Under the pieces are notes generated by a model. It was given only the letters and a program-made list of their open reading frames with translations. It did not search any database and was not told the origin of the DNA. DNA of 64,000 nucleotides, from contig NC_068913.1 of the NCBI RefSeq assembly GCF_023091745.1, positions 38,570,501-38,634,500 on the forward strand, read 5' to 3'. Within the stretch, counting starts at the first letter, position 1. Every line of letters begins with the position of its first letter. The DNA comes from Budorcas taxicolor. Taxonomy: Eukaryota > Chordata > Mammalia > Artiodactyla > Bovidae. This document shows, piece after piece, positions 23,566 to 34,393 of the stretch. Both the position numbers and the translations under genes were made by a program.

Positions 23566-24077
23566 TAGTTGACCTGTGAACAACTTTGGGGGTTAGAGGC
23601 ACCAACCCTCTGTGCAGGAGAATGCTGCTGCTGCTGCTGTTAAGTCGCTTCAGTCGTATCTGACTCTGTGTGACCCCATAGATGGCAGCCCACCAGGCTC
23701 CCACCAGTCCCTGGGATTCTCCAGGCAAGAACACTGGAGTGGGTTGCCATTTCCTTCTCCAATGCATGAAAGTGAAAAGTCAAAGTGAAATCGCTCAATC
23801 GTGTCTGACTCCTAGTGACCGCATAGACTGCAGCCCACCTGGCCCCGCCGTCCATGGGATTTTCCAGGCAAGAGTACTGGAGTGGGGTGCCATTGCCTTC
23901 TCCGGTGCAGGGGAATATCTGAGTTTAATTTTGCAATTGGCCCTCCATATCTCTGGTTTTGCATGCATGGATTCATCTAACTGTTGACGGTGTAATACTG
24001 CAGTGTTAACTATTGAAAAAAATCCATGTCTTTGTGGACCCGCAAAGTTCAAACCCCTTTTGTTCAAGGGACAACTG
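23566..24077. mobile_element. Tigger/MER8-like DNA transposon, interrupted by BovA2
   Basis: The ends are inverted repeats: 'tagttgacctgtgaacaact' at 23566-23585, and at 24058-24077 a sequence whose complement begins cagttgtcccttgaacaaaa. That is the TIR type of the pogo/Tigger group (cagttgacccttgaacaac) as I remember it. The interior 'attggccctccatatctctgg' is also typical of the group. The copy is non-autonomous, with no transposase frame. The expected flanking TA is seen only on the left. Confidence 0.75.
23624..23904 (-). mobile_element. BovA2 SINE nested in the Tigger-like element
   Basis: The antisense BovA2 reads (CTG)n, 'taagtcgcttcagtcg', 'ccatttccttctccaatgca', 'ccattgccttctcc'. 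Target duplication GTGCAGGAGAAT (23612-23623) versus GTGCAGGGGAAT (23905-23916) matches in 11 of 12. Low divergence marks it as the younger insertion. Confidence 0.95.
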
Positions 24078-24724
24078 AAGGATAAGCAATCCCAGGTATA
24101 TGGCAGTGAACTAAACAGCCAAAAATCCCTGTGCTAAATTAGTGTTGGGTGGTAGGTGATTGGGGAAGGCTTGGGGCAAGGAAGATAGACAGTTTAGAAA
24201 ACATGACATGCCTCTTCGTTGTCCTCACATCCTATCAGCCTAACCTCTAATTCCCACTGTGTGTCTTTCACTGTTTTTCCTCCATACTTCTCTGACAGGC
24301 AAAAGGGCAAGCAAGAGTCACAGCTAGGGGTCTGGGGGATTTAACAGCCCTGTGGGCATGCAATGACTAACTTTTCTTGGTACTAACCTCAGTGGATAGC
24401 TTTGAGAGAGTCATTGTCTACCATCCTCAGATTTTCTCTCAGTGTTAACTTACATGACCTGCCTTTTTATTGACTTTTCCTCCTCCATCTCAGTCCTCCT
24501 CTCTACCTTCAGATAAGAACTTTGAGGTATAGGAAGAAACGCGTGAGACGCAAGATGAATATCACCTATAAATCATATACATACAAAAAATGTCATATTT
24601 GTGTATTTCTAGATAGTGATAAGCACTGAATAGAAAACCTGAAGCTAAGGAAGGATATGGGAATGTGTGTGTGTGTGTGTTGGGTATATGCGTGTGCATG
24701 GGAGAGATAGGAGAGATCTGGATA

Positions 24725-24850
24725 AACACTATGTGACAAACATGTTTGTAAAGTATTTTACATTTATCAATTAATTTGATCATTATAGCAATCCTATGCA
24801 GAAGATACCGTTGTATTCATTTTTCAGATGAGAAAGTTAAATTAGAAATA
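24725..24850 (+). mobile_element. MIR SINE fragment
   Basis: The order 'gtaaagtattttacatttat', 'gatcattatagcaatcctat', 'tcatttttcagatgagaaagtt' matches the MIR core (acattatctcatttaatcctcacaacaaccctatgaggt ... cagatgaggaaactg) with many substitutions. Confidence 0.75.
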
Positions 24851-25055
24851 GTTTCTATACCATAGCTAATATCAACCTTCTGATAAGATTTGTGTTACTA
24901 CCATTTGAATTCATACAGTTTGACCCCTGAGTCCAACTCTTTACACTTTCTTCAGGGCATGACTTCAGGCTCTTAACAGAGAGAGAACTTTTAGGATTTT
25001 GTTCATCCTGTCTAAGCCTCCTTCTCATTACCTTCCTATATGCCGCCCCCGCCCG

Positions 25056-25083
25056 CCCCCCCCCCCCCCCCCCCCCCCCCCCC
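25056..25083. repeat. Uninterrupted run of 28 cytosines
   Basis: A homopolymer of 28 C is flanked by C-rich shoulders (ccgcccccgcccg before, gccccg after). Poly-C/poly-G runs of this length are rare in mammalian introns. They are prone to length change and can form i-motif and G-quadruplex structures. The exact length in the source genome is uncertain because such runs are hard to sequence. Confidence 0.9.
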
Positions 25084-26178
25084 GCCCCGAAGCTATCTCT
25101 TGTTAGTGTTGTGTTTGTCACTGATGAAACAGGATGGATTGGAGTTCAGTGAAAGTGAATCTAAGAGAACGTACTCAAATGTGTTTAGGTAAATAGTATT
25201 TTGGTGGTCTGAGTTCATCAGAGAACAGCATTTATTTATGTAGCCTACATATGCTTATAATAGGCTTTAACAGAATACTTTAATACGTGTGCTAGTGATT
25301 ATTTCTTCTCTAGTCATGACTTCTCTACATTAGTCTGTTGATAGAAATTAAAGAGATTATGTTCTTCTGCAGACCTGAATGTAGACCTTTGCACCTTAAA
25401 TAGTCATGTTAATAATTATGAAGTAATATCATCTCAACCAAGCTCTTACAGTTCTTGACAGCTGGACACCAGCTCTATACCCTCAGCTCATCCTTGGTGC
25501 TATTAGGAACTGGTCTGACATTCTCACCTCAGCCACAGTTGAACATACAAATTTTCACAGAGCAAGATCAGACGGGGCTATTCTCAGACCGTGATAAACC
25601 AAAACAGTAACAAGTCCATTCTGTAATCATGTCTGAACACAGAAAAGAACATAAACATTGTCCAAACCATAAAAATTAACAGTCTCCCTATCTGCCCTAG
25701 TGAGTGATTGCTACTTTCCCCAATAACTGCTCTAGTTTCACTCTGTATTTTCCTCCTAAATAAAACTTATGAAGATACCTAATCATAGAATTACCTTTGC
25801 TTTGTGACAGCATCCAATATAAAGTGAAACCCTCCTTCCTGGAACTCCCTCAAATCACCTAAACACAAGTCCAAAACGTATTAAGTCCTTTCCATCTCTC
25901 TCTTACTGAGTCTCCCCACAGTCTCCTTTATCATAGTGAGCAGTCCACCCAATTTGATCCACAGGTATGTTCTTGATGGTCTGTAATTGGAAAATGCACT
26001 TATTGTCTGCTCCACACATGCAAGTGCCCCACACTTGTCTATGCAATTTTTTCACATTTTTTTTCCCAATTATATTGCTTCTTGTAGGCACTGAAGTTAT
26101 CTTTCTAAAAGTTTATTTTGGCATTCTGTAACTTTTCTAATTGATTGACCATTTCACATTTTCTTTTTTCTTCTTTAG

Positions 26179-26220
26179 GAACCAACTTCTATTTCGGCAA
26201 TGGAGCTTTCCACTAAGCAG
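26179..26220 (+). CDS. SEMA3A: SEMA3A 42-bp coding exon, end of sema domain (E485 to Q498)
   Basis: A very small, symmetrical exon (14 codons, phase 0 at both ends) between acceptor tctttag and donor gtaata. It encodes 'EPTSISAMELSTKQ', linking the propeller to its last strand 'QLYIGS' in the next exon. Because it is in frame at both ends, skipping it would remove 14 residues without a frameshift; I have no evidence that this occurs. Ser488 is Ala in the human protein as I remember it. An inverted pair of SINEs begins about 210 bp downstream (26432-26914). The donor gtaata is weaker than the usual gtaagt. Confidence 0.94.
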
Positions 26221-26431
26221 GTAATAACATTATACATTACAACTGGTAATCTATGTTTTGTTAACTTAGTTTCAAATAGATAAATATATTTATGATCCAT
26301 CAAATTTTATAGGTTTATTCACAGTTGTTCAAAACGCAAGAGGAAAAAAAATATTCTTACTATAAATAGCAGAATGAAAACTGAAGATAGTTTCATTGCC
26401 CTCATGCTTTTGACCAGTCTCATATATGTCC

Positions 26432-26660
26432 CATGGGCTTCCCAGGTGGTGCTAGTGGTAAGGAAGCCACCTACCAATGCAGGAGCTGTAAGAGAGGCAG
26501 GGTGGATCCTTAGGTCGGGAAGATCCCCTGGAGGAGGGCGTGGCAACCCACTCCAGTATTCTTGCCTGGAGAATTCATGGACTGAGTAGACTGGCAGGCT
26601 GTGGTCCATCGGGTCGCAGAGAGTGGGGCACGACTGAAGCAGCTTAGCACCCTTGCACAT
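26432..26660 (+). mobile_element. Bov-tA SINE (left arm of inverted pair)
   Basis: It has the head 'gggcttcccaggtggtgcta', box 'gatccttaggtcgggaagat' and body 'ggcaacccactccagtattc', with end 'gggcacgactgaagcagctt'. It is bounded by a perfect 10-bp duplication, ATATATGTCC, at 26422-26431 and 26661-26670. Confidence 0.95.
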
Positions 26661-26692
26661 ATATATGTCCTATAAATATATTTATTAGATCA

Positions 26693-26914
26693 CACGCATG
26701 CAATGTCACTTCAGTCCTCTCTGACTCTTTGCAACCCTATGTACTAGAGCCCACCAGACTCCTCTGTCCATGGGATTTTCCAGGCAAGAATACTAGGGTG
26801 GGTTGTCATTTCCTTCTCCAGGGAATATTCCCAACCCAGGGATTGAACCTAGATCTCCTGAGGCTCCTGCATTGCAGATGGAGTCTTTAGCACTGAGCCA
26901 CCAGGGAAACCCTC
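26693..26914 (-). mobile_element. Bov-tA SINE (right arm of inverted pair)
   Basis: Antisense Bov-tA, from 'tcacttcagtcctctctgac' through 'ttcccaacccagggattgaa' to 'gagccaccagggaaaccc'. A perfect 8-bp duplication, TTAGATCA, at 26685-26692 and 26915-26922 shows an independent insertion, 32 bp from the sense copy. Confidence 0.94.
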
Positions 26915-28806
26915 TTAGATCAGTATTTGTTGTAGATTTTCATTTATAGTATTTCCTTCTTGGCCATTGTAACATAATTTCCTCAGTAATAACTCATATT
27001 TTCATCTGTATATCCTCTGAAATAACATGGGCGAATGTTTTGGAATATAAATAAATGTATAATTTAATTTACATGTGTAAACAAACTGTATTATACAGGC
27101 TAATAAAATCATGCACTGGGCAGTATATTTTTGGAGAATTTTGACTTAGTTAATTTTACATTTTCAGTAGTATCATGTGCTAGAGAAAACATTTAGTTTA
27201 GCTAAATAAAAAGGGAAACAGCAAAACAGTCCCTGCAAATGATAAATTGTTAAACTCTTCAAATTCAAAGCTTGAGGACAGCATGTTAATAGTCTTCTCA
27301 TTCCTGTTGAATGAATGCTTTGGCAGGACTCTTACGAAATGCAAATGGATTCTAAATGCTCAATGATAATGGCAAAGCAAATATGATTTTAACTTCTAAT
27401 GAGTTATCTTTTCTGCAAAAATGTTACCTAGCCTTTCTATGAGTATATCAAAGTTAACTTTTAAAAAATGGCTTGGATCCTGAGTTGAAATTAATTATTA
27501 AATAACCTAGGAGAAATAGTCAAAAAGTAGTTGGGAGCTTCTCACTCTCTGATGTGAAAACTTACACACAAAATTGTTTAATATGAGATTGATTTGGCAG
27601 ATCTTATTTCTGATGGCAGATCTTACTTACATGTTTTATCTCTAACCATGCCATTTTTTGTCATACAAGATGCTAAAATACTGTGCTAGTAAAACTTAGT
27701 AGATACCTTTTCAACACATTTGTATCAAAATACATTGATAATCTCCAAGATATTTAGAGAAATCCAGAGTGCAGATATTATTGACCTGATACTGTCATCT
27801 TATACTTCATAAGTATGTGTTCACCTGTTCTTGTAATCTAAAAACTGTCAAATGTTGGCAAGGAAATCCGGGGAGTTCCAGGATGGTAGCTAGACTGGGA
27901 TATTCTTTCCTATAATGATTTTTAAAACTATCTATTTATTCTCTGCTGGACTTCGTCAGTCTTAATTAAATTGCATTCAGTTTTGTAAACTGTCTCTTTC
28001 TGACCTGCCTTAAGAATGGCCCATTAAATGCAGCACATTTTACCAAAAAACAAAAACAATTTGTCAACCTAAAATACTAGGTTAGAAGAAAGTAACTCTA
28101 GCCTTCATTTTCCATTACTGGAGTTTGACTTCATTCAGACGTGAGTCAATTTCATTTATGCTTGTGGAAATATTAAAATGAGGCAATAGTATCAAGAGGG
28201 ACAAACATGTTGCAACTAATTTTCTGGATAAATGGACTCATAACCTGCTTATGACCTGCAACTTATTAGGAAGGATAGTGAGAAAGCCTGTGGTGGTGTT
28301 AAATTGGGCAGAAAAAGCACATCAGGTTATTTGCTGGTTACTGGATTATGCTCAATGGTGCCTGCAAGCCTCCCCTACATTTCATTTAGATGGCATAATT
28401 TATTTGCAAATCATTAATAGTACAGCAAAATAATTATAAAATGAAAACTAAATTGTATTAAATTTTTGCCATTTTATCACACTTTAGGTTATCATTACAA
28501 TGATTTCAGTTGCCATATTTTTCATTTCATATTTTTCTCAGGTATTATTTCTCTGATTTTCAGCCAAAGGGATCTAACAGATGTAGAATGTATTATTTGT
28601 ATAAGAACTCCTTTATTACTCAATGCCATATTCATAGAAATCTATAAGTATGAAGTTTTTTCATGTTTCTTGAAAGTTATTGGTCAAACATAGAAATCTT
28701 TTTCTTATGTATGACCAACTTGTTCAATCGCTTTTAAAATAGTTATGTCCACAGTATATGGTTTGGCATATCTTACATTCACCAGTGCCAGACAGGCTTC
28801 TAGGTA

Positions 28807-29021
28807 CTGCTGCTGCTGCTGCTAAGTCGCTTCAGTCTGTGTGACCCCACAGACGGCAGCTCACCAGCACCCCCCCACCGCCGCCGCCCCGCCTCCGCCG
28901 CCCGTCCCTGGGATTCTCCAAGCAAGAACACTGGAATGGATTGCCATTTCCTTCTCCAGTGCATGAAAGTGAAAAGTGAAAGTGAAGTTGCTCAGTCATG
29001 TCCGACCCGACTCCTAGTGAC
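28807..29021 (-). mobile_element. BovA2 SINE with internal CCG-rich expansion
   Basis: Antisense BovA2: (CTG)n, 'taagtcgcttcagtctgtgtg', 'ccatttccttctccagtgca', ending 'cgactcctagtgac'. Between 28867 and 28905 the usual 'caccaggctcccccgtcc' is replaced by a longer C/CCG-rich stretch ('accgccgccgccccgcct'), a local expansion. It is truncated in the second monomer. Confidence 0.92.
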
Positions 29022-29049
29022 TAATTTATCGTTTAAATATTATGCTTGT

Positions 29050-29397
29050 TTCGTTTTTTTTTTTTTTTTATCACATTGAGATTTCTTGCCTTCTTTTTTC
29101 TGCCACTTAATTTTTTTTTAACTGAAGGATAATTGCTTTACAGAATTTTTTGGTTTTCTGTCAAACATCAACAAGAATTAGCCATAGGTACACCATGCCC
29201 TCTCCCTCCTGAACCTCCCTACCATCTGCCTCCCCATCCCACCCTTCTAGATTGTCACAGAGCCCCTGTTTGAGTTCCCTGAGGCATATAGCAGGTTCCC
29301 AGTGGCTGTCTATTTTACATATGATATTGTAAGTTTCCATGTTACTCTCTCCATACATTTCACCCTCTCCCTCCTCCCTATACAATCTAAGTTCATT
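29050..29397 (-). mobile_element. L1 3' UTR fragment, antisense
   Basis: A T-run at 29056-29069 is followed by 'ataattgctttacagaattt', 'ctgtcaaacatcaacaagaa', 'gcctccccatcccaccctt' and 'ttacatatgatattgtaagtttccatgtta'. This is the complement of an artiodactyl L1 3' UTR different from the one at 1902-2534. It is 5'-truncated. Confidence 0.85.
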
Positions 29398-30509
29398 TTT
29401 TAAAGATGCTTTTGGAAGAGAGAAATAATAGGAGGGGGAAAAGTTCTTTGCATTAGTTAAGTTCTCTGTTAACAGTTAATAATAATTTGAGAAATATTAT
29501 CACATGCAGGTTCTGTAGATGCTATAAGAGGGGTACAAATCAGATACATTTTCTTTCAACAAAAAGGCTTAATAATATTTCATCTTACTCCCAGAGACTT
29601 TAACTATCATTTCTTAATTTGCTGTGGTTTGTAGCATCTTTCAACATAAAAATACAAGGTGAATATACTGAGAAATTGAACATCTGTAATGTATACCATA
29701 TTCCATATACTATACTGGAATATTATTTAAAATAAATATTCTTCATTTTACTGAAATGGCATAAGTAATATTTATCAGGATTACTACCTCCATAATAGTT
29801 CAGTTTTTACTGTATTATTTCTTCCCCATTTCTTTTCCCTGTTTTGTGTTAACATATAAGTAAGTTGGTTAGCTTTAAGCATATAATTATTTTCTATAAA
29901 ATGCTCCTTACCATCAATAATTTCTTAGGTTCTAATAGATACTTTATCTTCATTCAAACATATCTGCTATATGTAGTCCATCTTTGAAAGCCAACTAGAA
30001 ATGCGATTTTAATTATATCCATTGCTTACTAACAGGCAACTTATAATACTAAAAGAGCACACCATGGTTCCAAGACGGGCTTTTCTATAACTATTCTTTT
30101 CTATAGTGGAGAAATTAAAATACACTTTTGGGGTCTTTTTTATATGTACTATCATGTTTAAGTACATAAAAATTTTCACATTTATTTAATATTTATTATA
30201 ATTATTCAATCATCTAGTACAAGAAAAGGGAGCTAGTATAGTATATAGTTTACTATATATTGATAGTAAAATATAGAACAATCACAAAACAGTTTTATTT
30301 GTATTTAATTTTGTGTTTACATAAAGTTGCAACTGATATGCTACATTGGGCAACTTTGTTAAAGGTATTTTTTAACTTGTATCGAAAACCTAAATTGATC
30401 GCTGCTAGAAAGCTTTTTTCCCTCCAATTCTGGCTCCTTTGATAACTTCAAATTCATTGAGAATAACGCCAGCATAGATGTTTTATTTGGATGCATTCTT
30501 TGAATCTCT

Positions 30510-30625
30510 AGTTAACCATGCTTATCTTATGAATAAGGAAGTTAAGTCTTAGGAAAATTATGTGAACAGCCCAAGATCAACAGAGAGTTAATGTCAGGCA
30601 AGACCTAGAATCCAGATATGTTTGA
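30510..30625 (+). mobile_element. MIR SINE fragment (degenerate)
   Basis: 'gaataaggaagttaagtcttag', then 'gtgaacagcccaagatcaac' and 'agagttaatgtcaggcaaga' follow the MIR 3' core (gaggaaactgaggctcagag ... cttgcccaaggtcacacag) in order, with heavy divergence. Confidence 0.6.
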
Positions 30626-31299
30626 CGTTTGAGCTTTTTGTTCAAGTCCATGGCACCAGCTAGTGTGCACTTGATCCCCCTATACGATGACCTTTGAGTG
30701 AGAAGTTAATTGAGTACTTGTGTTTAAAGTAGTCTTCTGGAGGTAGTACAAAGGCAAGATGATTAAAATTGAGCAAAGCTTCTTACCAATATAAGCACCA
30801 AAACTTTACCCTTTCCCTTCTTATAGGAGGGCAAACCTAAACTGAAAGTCCCCAAGAGTCAAAAGCAACCTGCCTCAAAACTAATCAGAATACATGGCAG
30901 GGTAGGTAATCTGGTTAATCAAATTATAAACAGCAGAATTTTAAAAAGCAAGCTAAGAGCAAACTGAAGGTTTGAACTTTTCATTGCTCAGTAATGTCAT
31001 TTAATTTTTTTTTATTTTCATGAGATTTAATTGACATGTAACTACTACTGTCTTCCTTCATCTTCCCTTATAAAATATACCTGTTTCAGTCAAATATATG
31101 GATTTTGACCTTGCTGTATTTTAGATGGTTGCATTTTCTGTCAGGCCTTTGAAAAAATTACCAGAAATGAAATATTTTAAACCCACAAAGATAAATGTAT
31201 GCTTGCTAAAGTATAACATTTTCTTTTTTTTTTTTTTTAAGGAAAAAGATATTTAAAAAACAAGGTAATTTTTGTCATAACAGTAAACTCTCTCCACAG

Positions 31300-31457
31300 C
31301 AACAACTATATATTGGCTCTACCACGGGGGTCACACAACTCCCTTTACACAGATGTGATATTTATGGGAAAGCCTGTGCAGAGTGCTGCCTTGCCCGAGA
31401 CCCTTACTGTGCCTGGGATGGCTCCTCATGCTCTCGCTATTTTCCTACTGCAAAGAG
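31300..31457 (+). CDS. SEMA3A: SEMA3A coding exon, end of sema and PSI domain (Q499 to split R551)
   Basis: This 158-bp exon opens with the last propeller strand 'QQLYIGST' (499-506) and then carries the PSI (plexin-semaphorin-integrin) domain. The PSI cysteine array is visible: C517, C524, C527, C528, C535 and C542, within 'RCDIYGKACAECCLARDPYC' (516-535), 'AWDGSSCSRY'. The PSI domain orients the propeller towards the Ig domain. The exon ends with AG, the first two bases of Arg551, before donor gtagga, so the furin-type site RRTRR is assembled across this splice junction. Thr507, Thr510 and Ser541 differ from the human residues I remember (Ala, Ala, Ala). Confidence 0.97.
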
Positions 31458-34325
31458 GTAGGAGGACTATTAGAAATAAATGCACTGTTTGACATTTATC
31501 TTATCTGATTTCATTTTTGGAACAGCTTCTTCATATAAGTACATCATCTCTTTATTTCTGTGTATAAAGCAAGGTGTTACAATTCAGGGAACTCTTAGAT
31601 ATATCCTAAACTTCTACACAAACTTGGTTTACTTTTGTTTTAGAAAATAAAAACACCATCTTAATTTGGCAAAATAATCATTTCAATGTATTCTTTACTA
31701 CTCACTCAGGGCTACCTGTTCACCAGTATTTAAGAAACAAGCAATGATAGAAAAAAGTAATATACAATACTTACTAATATAAACCTAAAGATTAATGGTA
31801 TGCACAAAACCTGTTGAAACATTTAATAGAAATTAGTATTATTACACTGATGCATTACAGGGGCAGTAAACTTTGCTTTGTTTTTTATTGTAGCTAATGT
31901 TTTACAAGAAGCTGTGAACATGACATTTTTCATTGCTAGTGAGATGTGTTCTACAACATTTGGATCATTTTAAATGTTTTAGAAAATATTAGGGAAAAGA
32001 AATAACTCAGATATCTAAACTAAACATTTTGATTACACATTAGATAACATTGACTGTAGTATTACATTATCTACAACTTAAAACTTTCATATATTCAGTC
32101 CATATAGGTTAAAACACAGTTACCTTGTTAATAATGATACTAAATATAAATGTATCAACCTATTTCATTTACTAAATACTCAATTTTCTTAAGCCTCCAG
32201 TATTCAGAATTGAAACAACCTATTTGTATTACTTTCATGTATCTATCCACTTCGTTGGAAGTTTTAATTTAAAACAAAAACTTAGTGTGGAGATAATGTG
32301 TTACTGATCAAAGAAACCCTGAATATACTAATAAATAGCAATATGATCTTGTTACAGCAGTAAAATTAATTATGATAAAGGATTTATGCTTCTTAAACCA
32401 CTTAGCTCTACTGCTGCTAAGTTGCTTCAGTCATGTCCGACTCTGTGCAACCCCATAGGTGGCAGCCCATCAGGCTCCCTTGTCCCTGGGATTCTCCAGG
32501 CAAGAATACTGGAGTAGGTTGCCATTTCCTTCTCTAAAGCATGCAAGTGAAAAGTGAAAGTGAAGTCATTCAGTCATGTCCAACTCTTTGCGACCCCATG
32601 GACTGTAGCCTACCAGGCTTCTCTCTCCATTGAGATTCTCCAGGCAAGAGTACTAGAGTGGGTTGCCTTTCCTTCTCCAGGGGATCTTCCCAACCAGGGA
32701 TTGAACCCGGGTCTCCCACATTCCAGGCAGACGCTTTAACCTCTGAGCCACCAGGGAAGCCCAGTTTGAACTAAAAATGTGTATTAATTTCATTCCATGT
32801 GAAATGTATAACATTGCCTAATTTAGTAATAATTCACTTGAATTTTAAGTTTTTCTTAATGAAAAATAATATAAAAATAACATCATAACTAGATCTGTAG
32901 TAAGTTAAAACCTGGATATTAGTATATATTTGGAATGTTTACTGCATACCTAGAATCCAAGATTGAAGGAATTACAATTAACACATTTTTGTTGTGCCTT
33001 GCAGATTTTACCTAATCCAGTTTCATGTGTCTTTGAAAAGGATGTTTAGAGGCCTTAAAATTTATATATTCTTTGTGATGGCATTTTTCAAAAGCTTAAA
33101 TGGCAGTAAAAAAAAAAAATCCGTCCCAAATGCTTTGTGGTTCATGTTTCACAAGTTCTTTTGTTGGCTCAATTTTGAAATGTGCACCATCTGTTTGATA
33201 GTGTCACCAATACTACAAATAGAAATTTATAAATACTTGGGACTTCTAAATTTATGAATACAGTAACAAATTCCATGTTTCAGTTCTCAGTGGCATTTGT
33301 AAGAACTTTTTTCAGTGTTGGTAACTAACTTTGCAGCAAGACAATACCCATTCAACAGATGCAATGTACAGTTGGGCAAGTGTCCCCAGTCTTTTCCCCA
33401 GTTACACATAAGCAGTCTCCATTTTTAGCCTTTTACTTGAACTACACACCTTGTTTGCACCATAATGGTTGGAGACAACCTCCTTATTCCCAGTTAACCT
33501 TTAGCAAATTGTAGAGAGAAGGTGCCCAGAATGAACTATAACAAACATTATCTAAACAGTAGAATGCAGGAGAATTTAATTTCAGTTTTATAGCAAATTT
33601 GCTTTTCTTTTAGAGGTAAGTTCGTCTTCTCTCTCACCTTCCTCTTATAAAAGGAGACTTGCTCTTTAACATTTGTTGTTTTGTCCTTTTATTCACTTCA
33701 GAAGTAAATTGGTTTGCAGTCATAACTATGTAATCATAAAAGAAATGTTTTATTAAAAAAGGTTGATATAGCAACCAAAAAGAAAAATTACAGACTAAAT
33801 TACAATATAATTCTTTGTCTTAATACTATAGTTTAACAAAAATTAATTTAAGGAATTATGTATAAATATTAAGACAAAAATTCATATGATTTTTAATTTT
33901 CAGTCTTACTCCTTCGGGAAAAGTGTTTAATTCTGTTCATTGAATAAATGGGTTGCTATTCTATATTTTGTGTTTTTTCCTCAGAATTAAGGTATTAGGA
34001 ATTTTGAATTTTTTAGATGTTAGGTTCTTATTGATTGACATTCAGTAGCAAAAGAACCCATGAATTTCCTGTTATCAATACCTTAAAAGACTTTTAATGC
34101 ATTGTTATTTATTTAGTGCATTTATATACTATTTTCCGTTTAATCATCTTGGAGACCTCTCTTAGAGGTATAATGAACTGCTTTAAAAACTCTTTTAGTC
34201 ATATATAGATTCATCTCTTCTAATAAACTCCTGGGATCTTTGATTTTGATTCTTCTTGATTCTTACAACAAATTCCCAAGAAAGAACAGGGATACAGTAA
34301 TACCTTTTAAATTTAATTGTTTTAG
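31458..34325 (+). other. SEMA3A: SEMA3A intron with one composite SINE
   Basis: A 2,868-bp GT-AG intron (gtagga to ttttag). Its only recognised element is the antisense SINE at 32408-32762. The rest is AT-rich unique sequence. The open frame at 32994-33257 has no recognisable domain, lies in AT-rich DNA and is not supported as a gene. Confidence 0.85.
32408..32762 (-). mobile_element. BovA plus Bov-tA composite SINE (three-part)
   Basis: Antisense: 'ctgctgctaagttgcttcag', one BovA monomer ('ccatttccttctctaaagc'), a second BovA monomer ('gaccccatggactgtagcct'), then 'gatcttcccaaccagggatt' and the tRNA-Glu-like head ending 'gagccaccagggaagccca'. At ~355 bp it is longer than a standard Bov-tA and has both a BovA2-like dimer and a tRNA head. 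Confidence 0.92.
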
Positions 34326-34393
34326 ACGCACGAGACGACAAGATATAAGAAATGGAGATCCATTGACCCACTGTTCAGACTTACAACACCATG
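34326..34393 (+). CDS. SEMA3A: SEMA3A coding exon, furin site and PSI-Ig linker (split R551 to split D574)
   Basis: This 68-bp exon completes Arg551 and encodes 'RTRRQDIRNGDPLTHCSDL' (552-570), then 'QHH' and the first base of Asp574 before donor gtaagt. The RRTRR sequence (551-555) is the proprotein-convertase site known in SEMA3A; cleavage there separates the sema/PSI part from the Ig/basic part and changes repulsive potency. Cys567 is the last PSI cysteine. The Gln571 is present here, as I remember in the rodent and chicken proteins, while the human protein lacks one residue at this place. That accounts for 772 versus 771 residues. Confidence 0.95.

Larger units (their letters stand above)
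17122..26178 (+). other. SEMA3A: SEMA3A 9-kb intron
   Basis: A GT-AG intron of 9,057 bp. It holds BovA2 (18834-19015), a diverged Bov-tA (20900-21068), a Tigger-like DNA transposon carrying BovA2 (23566-24077), a MIR (24725-24850) and a C28 tract (25056-25083). 19440-19560 resembles an old mammalian repeat end ('ctggcacagtgctaagttct'). The 25,400-26,000 stretch has the even base composition of an old interspersed repeat, but I cannot name it. 21069-23565 is AT-rich unique sequence. Confidence 0.82.
26221..31299 (+). other. SEMA3A: SEMA3A intron with inverted SINE pair, BovA2 and L1
   Basis: A 5,079-bp GT-AG intron. It holds Bov-tA + (26432-26660) and Bov-tA - (26693-26914), BovA2 - (28807-29021), L1 - (29050-29397) and a MIR (30510-30625). 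26923-28806 and 29398-30509 are AT-rich unique sequence. A short L1-like piece may lie at about 31010-31045 ('gagatttaattgacatgtaac'). The acceptor is preceded by pyrimidines (ctctccacag). Confidence 0.85.

Noticed and set aside
24855..25121. Frame with a poly-Gly stretch
   Set aside because: The glycine run is the reverse reading of the C28 tract, with no start context, splice signal or homology.
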